A stretch of 64,000 bases of DNA from Semisulcospira habei (lineage: Eukaryota; Mollusca; Gastropoda; Semisulcospiridae), in the NCBI GenBank assembly GCA_036245525.1, contig BTPG01000005.1, forward strand, positions 211,102,916 through 211,166,915, given 5' to 3'. Every line of letters begins with the position of its first letter. Positions within the stretch are counted from its first letter, which is position 1. Both the position numbers and the translations under genes were made by a program. Positions 61,016 through 64,000 of this stretch are shown piece by piece. The notes beneath the pieces were generated by a model that ran no database searches, was not told the DNA's origin, and saw only the letters and a list, made by a program, of their open reading frames with translations.

Positions 61016-61553
61016 CGAGTTTCTCCTGTGTTTGGATTTGGAGTGTCACAACTTCTTGACGGTATATCTGAACCAGGGCCATATATGTGTACATGTATGC
61101 TCTCATCTTGTATGCTAATGTGTATGTACAAACCTACATCACAAACAAAGAAAGATAAATAAATGAATAATAAATTTAAATACAAAATAAACACATAAAT
61201 AAAAGAAGACGGAGATACCTGGGACATATGAATATGCACGATAATTAAGGGATAGATTATGAACATGCACAGATGTATGCGTATTGAAAAATGTCTTCCT
61301 TCCCTCTCCTTGGAGGCCACCACCATACCATTAGTGATCGTGTGCATCAAGGAATTCTGTCCATCCATAATTACCAGGGTAAATACTTTTTAAAAAGTGC
61401 ATACATAAATGAATCAATAATAAATAAATAAATAAAACATGTAATATAATGGAGAGGGTTACTACCTGTATTGTGTCTCATGCAGTCCTGATAAAGATTG
61501 ATCATAAGAGTACTTGAGTGCGGATTGGTTGAATGGGTTGCAAAGACAAAAAT

Positions 61554-61931
61554 TCAAACAATTAGATGTTCAGCTAAACATAGTGATTTAAATGGAAGCG
61601 GTTCGGAGTTGGATTTCAGTCTGCCTGGCTTGAGCCAGACTAGACGCCGATATGACCGTGCTTGACCAGTTAAAATCCCATCTCCACTAATCAAAATGAG
61701 CAGGCCTAAGCTTAGAGCCGTTAGGCTGGAAAGCCGACGAACAACCTGCATGTTGTATCTGTATAAAATGTCTTCAGAATGTTGAAGATGGTCGGCAGAC
61801 ACAATGCAAACTATGCACGAAGCGAGTTCACTTTCAATATGATTTCCTCCCACAAAAGACTTGAGTATGGGAAAGGCTGCTTTAAAGACCAGGAAAAATA
61901 ACGCATATAACGTTGATAAGATGTACTTCAA
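61554..61931 (-). other. Unrecognised open frame, 125 codons
   Basis: Minus-strand frame starting MKYILSTLYALFFLVFKAAF, a possible hydrophobic start, then a Leu/Ser/Arg-rich stretch. No known domain, and no splice or promoter evidence. Probably not a gene. Confidence 0.15.
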
Positions 61932-62102
61932 AGTTCAAACCCCAAATAATCTCTCTCACTTCAGGAGCAAAGTAAACCTGCATCAACCGTGCACGTCTGA
62001 TTGACTTTGTTGGACTGAAGACTGAGTTGACATCTCGCTGACCGCCATTTTGAAACTAGCGATGCAAGTATGCTTACGGCATTACAAATATTACTTTCAA
62101 AA

Positions 62103-62348
62103 TTATTTTATCGTAAATAAGTATACATGTTTACTTGCTGGTGATTTTAATTTGAGCACTGGAATAAACTTGTAACTTGTATGATTGAAATTTTCAATGT
62201 TATGCACAAAAATGTATTGCGCCTTATCCGGGCCGTATACGAGAACTGATTCCCCCTCAGCGAACAAATAGCGCTCGTAAAACACTTCTAAAATAAATGT
62301 GTCCATCCTAAGGACACGTATTGTTGTTATGCATAAACGATATAGCAA
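62103..62348 (-). other. Unrecognised open frame, 81 codons
   Basis: Minus-strand frame with protein-like composition (EVFYERYLFAEGESVLVYGP, FVHNIENFNHTSYKFIPVL). No family recognised. It could be a terminal exon or an old transposon piece. Confidence 0.25.
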
Positions 62349-62687
62349 ACCATTGTCACTCTTTTGACGAACTACTTACCTCAGCAGAAATTGCGTAATA
62401 TGTTAGACTAGTCTATCTAAAAATTGTCTCCAATGACCTTGGTGCCAAGGGACGTTACATTTAATTATACTCAGAGCCTAAATTGTCACTTTTTTTGTTG
62501 ACGTTTTAGTGTGGGATAGATACTATAGGTGTTATAACGTCTGTTATAGTCATTGTAAGTCAGTTATGCAACCCCATCAATTTGTATTTATCTCAGTGGG
62601 GGAAAGAGGGAATGGCGGGTGGTGGTGGTTATGTCGGCCGTTTCAGTGACTGTTAACTGTTCATTTCGCCTTCGTAGTAGTTCACTA

Positions 62688-63075
62688 CCCCACCCGGGTC
62701 TGCCCTGGGGGACTTGGGTGGGGTTAGGTATTTTTTAGTTCCCAGGGTCACCCTGGTCAGCCCCAAAGGGTGGGTTTTTCTCTCTATTCTGGGGCATGTG
62801 TTTCTGTCTACCCTTTGTCCATTCACCTGTATTTGCCTTTTTAAAACTCTCCCTACTGTCTGCACTGCCTGTAGCTCTTGATATTGGATGTGTGTTGCTA
62901 AATGGTCTTAGCTTTATTTAGGCCCCATGTGTTAGGTTTATTTAATGTATTTGACCGGCTGGCGACATACATTCAATGTTCTGTTTTTTTTTTTTTTTTT
63001 CACAAGCAGTGCAGGCACGTCCTGAGAAAGCCTTGTTGCTGTCGGGACGTTAAGCAATGTACAATCAATCAATCG
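62688..63075 (+). mobile_element. SINE family H, copy 5
   Basis: Complete copy, CACCCGGGTCTGCCCTGGGG to ACGTTAAGCAATGTACAATC then AATC repeats. Confidence 0.88.
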
Positions 63076-63290
63076 TAGTAGTTCACTGCTTGACACTATT
63101 TGGACACTCGAAACTCCGGCATTGGAAACAAAATGATACTATACTGAATAATCTTCAGAACTGGAATATTTGTTGCGGAATCATCTCTCCTCGCCACTGT
63201 TTTTATTTTGTCGGATATGTGAGTCTTCAATTTCTCACACGCAAAGTAAAGTCAACAAAAACGTGTTGTAATGTGTCAGGGCTAAACGAG

Positions 63291-63371
63291 TTAACTCATT
63301 CGCGACGTACCGCATGGGGATACGCGGCCTTTGGCCGCGTATCCCCATGCGGTACGTCGCGAATGAGTTAA
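63291..63371. mobile_element. Perfect 81-bp TTAA palindrome, family C copy 3
   Basis: 39-bp arms without a mismatch around a TTT loop, each arm ending in TTAA (TTAACTCATTCGCGACGTAC ... GAATGAGTTAA). The TTAA ends fit the target duplication of piggyBac-type elements. Confidence 0.92.
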
Positions 63372-63684
63372 CGAGGTGGTGTAACACAACCGTGCGGCGG
63401 CAATACTTACACCTTGTGATACTTCCTGCTTGGCTGCACAAAGATGATCGAGTTCCGACGACATACGCTCGAGTGGCACAGTGTTTAGTGTCGATCGAAC
63501 ATAAACGCGGACTCAATCAATGATATTCATTGACTACACGGCGCAAAGAGAAGAAAAGAGCCACACGATGCCAATCAATATACTGAATAATGATGATTTC
63601 TATGGCGCCTAACCTCAGGTAGAGCTCTAGACGCCTTACAAATTTCAAAAATACAATTACAAAAACTGTACACAATATTGCACA

Positions 63685-63687
63685 CGC

Positions 63688-63772
<85 letters not shown>
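63685..63772. repeat. (CA)n microsatellite
   Basis: CA run with rare G interruptions. Confidence 0.95.
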
Positions 63773-63774
<2 letters not shown>

Positions 63775-63799
63775 GCAAAACTACAACATAATCCTCAGC

Positions 63800-64000
63800 A
63801 GTCGATTGATTGATTGATTGTACCTTGCTTAACGTCCCGACAGCAACAAGACTTTCTCAGGACGTGCCTGCACTGCTTGTGAAAAAAACAAAACAAAACT
63901 AAACAGAACATTGAATGTATGTCGCCAGCCGGTCAAATACATTAAATAAACCTAACACATGGGGGCCTAAATAAAGCTAAGACCATTTAGCAACACACAT
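63800..64000 (-). mobile_element. SINE family H, copy 6, cut by window end
   Basis: Inverse of 62890-63075: TTGATTGATTG tail, GTACCTTGCTTAACGTCCCG, TTTCTCAGGACGTGCCTGC. Confidence 0.85.

Overview
The window looks like a repeat-dense intergenic and intronic stretch of an invertebrate genome, most likely a mollusc and probably a gastropod. This is inferred from the mix of CR1/L2-type LINEs, tRNA-derived SINEs, very long AG and AC microsatellites, many TTAA-bounded palindromic elements, and spliced low-density genes. No operons, rRNA or stand-alone tRNA genes are seen.

Cellular genes. The clearest protein-coding content is a head-to-tail pair of minus-strand, spliced genes with LRAT (NlpC/P60-like, H-box/NC) domains. 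The upstream gene (57529-48850) joins four exons into a 246-residue protein with the full His-His-Cys set. Its neighbour begins 781 bp further on (48068-31329) and joins four exons into 159 residues, with matching intron phases (1, 1, 2) and an exon 3 of identical length (187 nt), but the catalytic Cys is Ala. A possible extra first exon for this cluster lies at 59791-59857. A separate minus-strand exon (12843-13921) encodes a Thr/Glu-rich, 15-residue-repeat protein segment, and a possible Ig-like exon fragment sits at about 25430-25612.

Mobile elements. The 14.5-kb second intron of the downstream LRAT gene holds an apparently intact CR1-clade LINE (about 35553-41238) with an SGNH-esterase ORF1 and an endonuclease/reverse-transcriptase ORF2. 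It lies directly behind a deleted relative (about 33791-35525), and both are embedded in CT microsatellites. A 1.62-kb solo LTR with a 5-bp target duplication (41450-43071) follows. Other LINEs are a pair of L2/CR1-type copies (15716-16745 minus, 21016-24003 plus), a 5'-truncated LINE inserted inside a TIR element (about 27303-29996), and a decayed LINE with RNase H remnants inside a large inverted repeat (51046-54035).

Layout. 1-1300 is LINE debris and GA tracts. 2400-11050 and 14170-26310 are crowded with short palindromic TTAA elements of several families, whose two arms covary between copies. 11200-12500 is a C-rich minisatellite. 15.7-31 kb is LINE and SINE territory. 31.3-57.5 kb is the LRAT pair with its transposon-filled introns. 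54.7-64 kb holds repeated SINEs (family H), GT/GA-bearing composite repeats and a perfect 81-bp palindrome.
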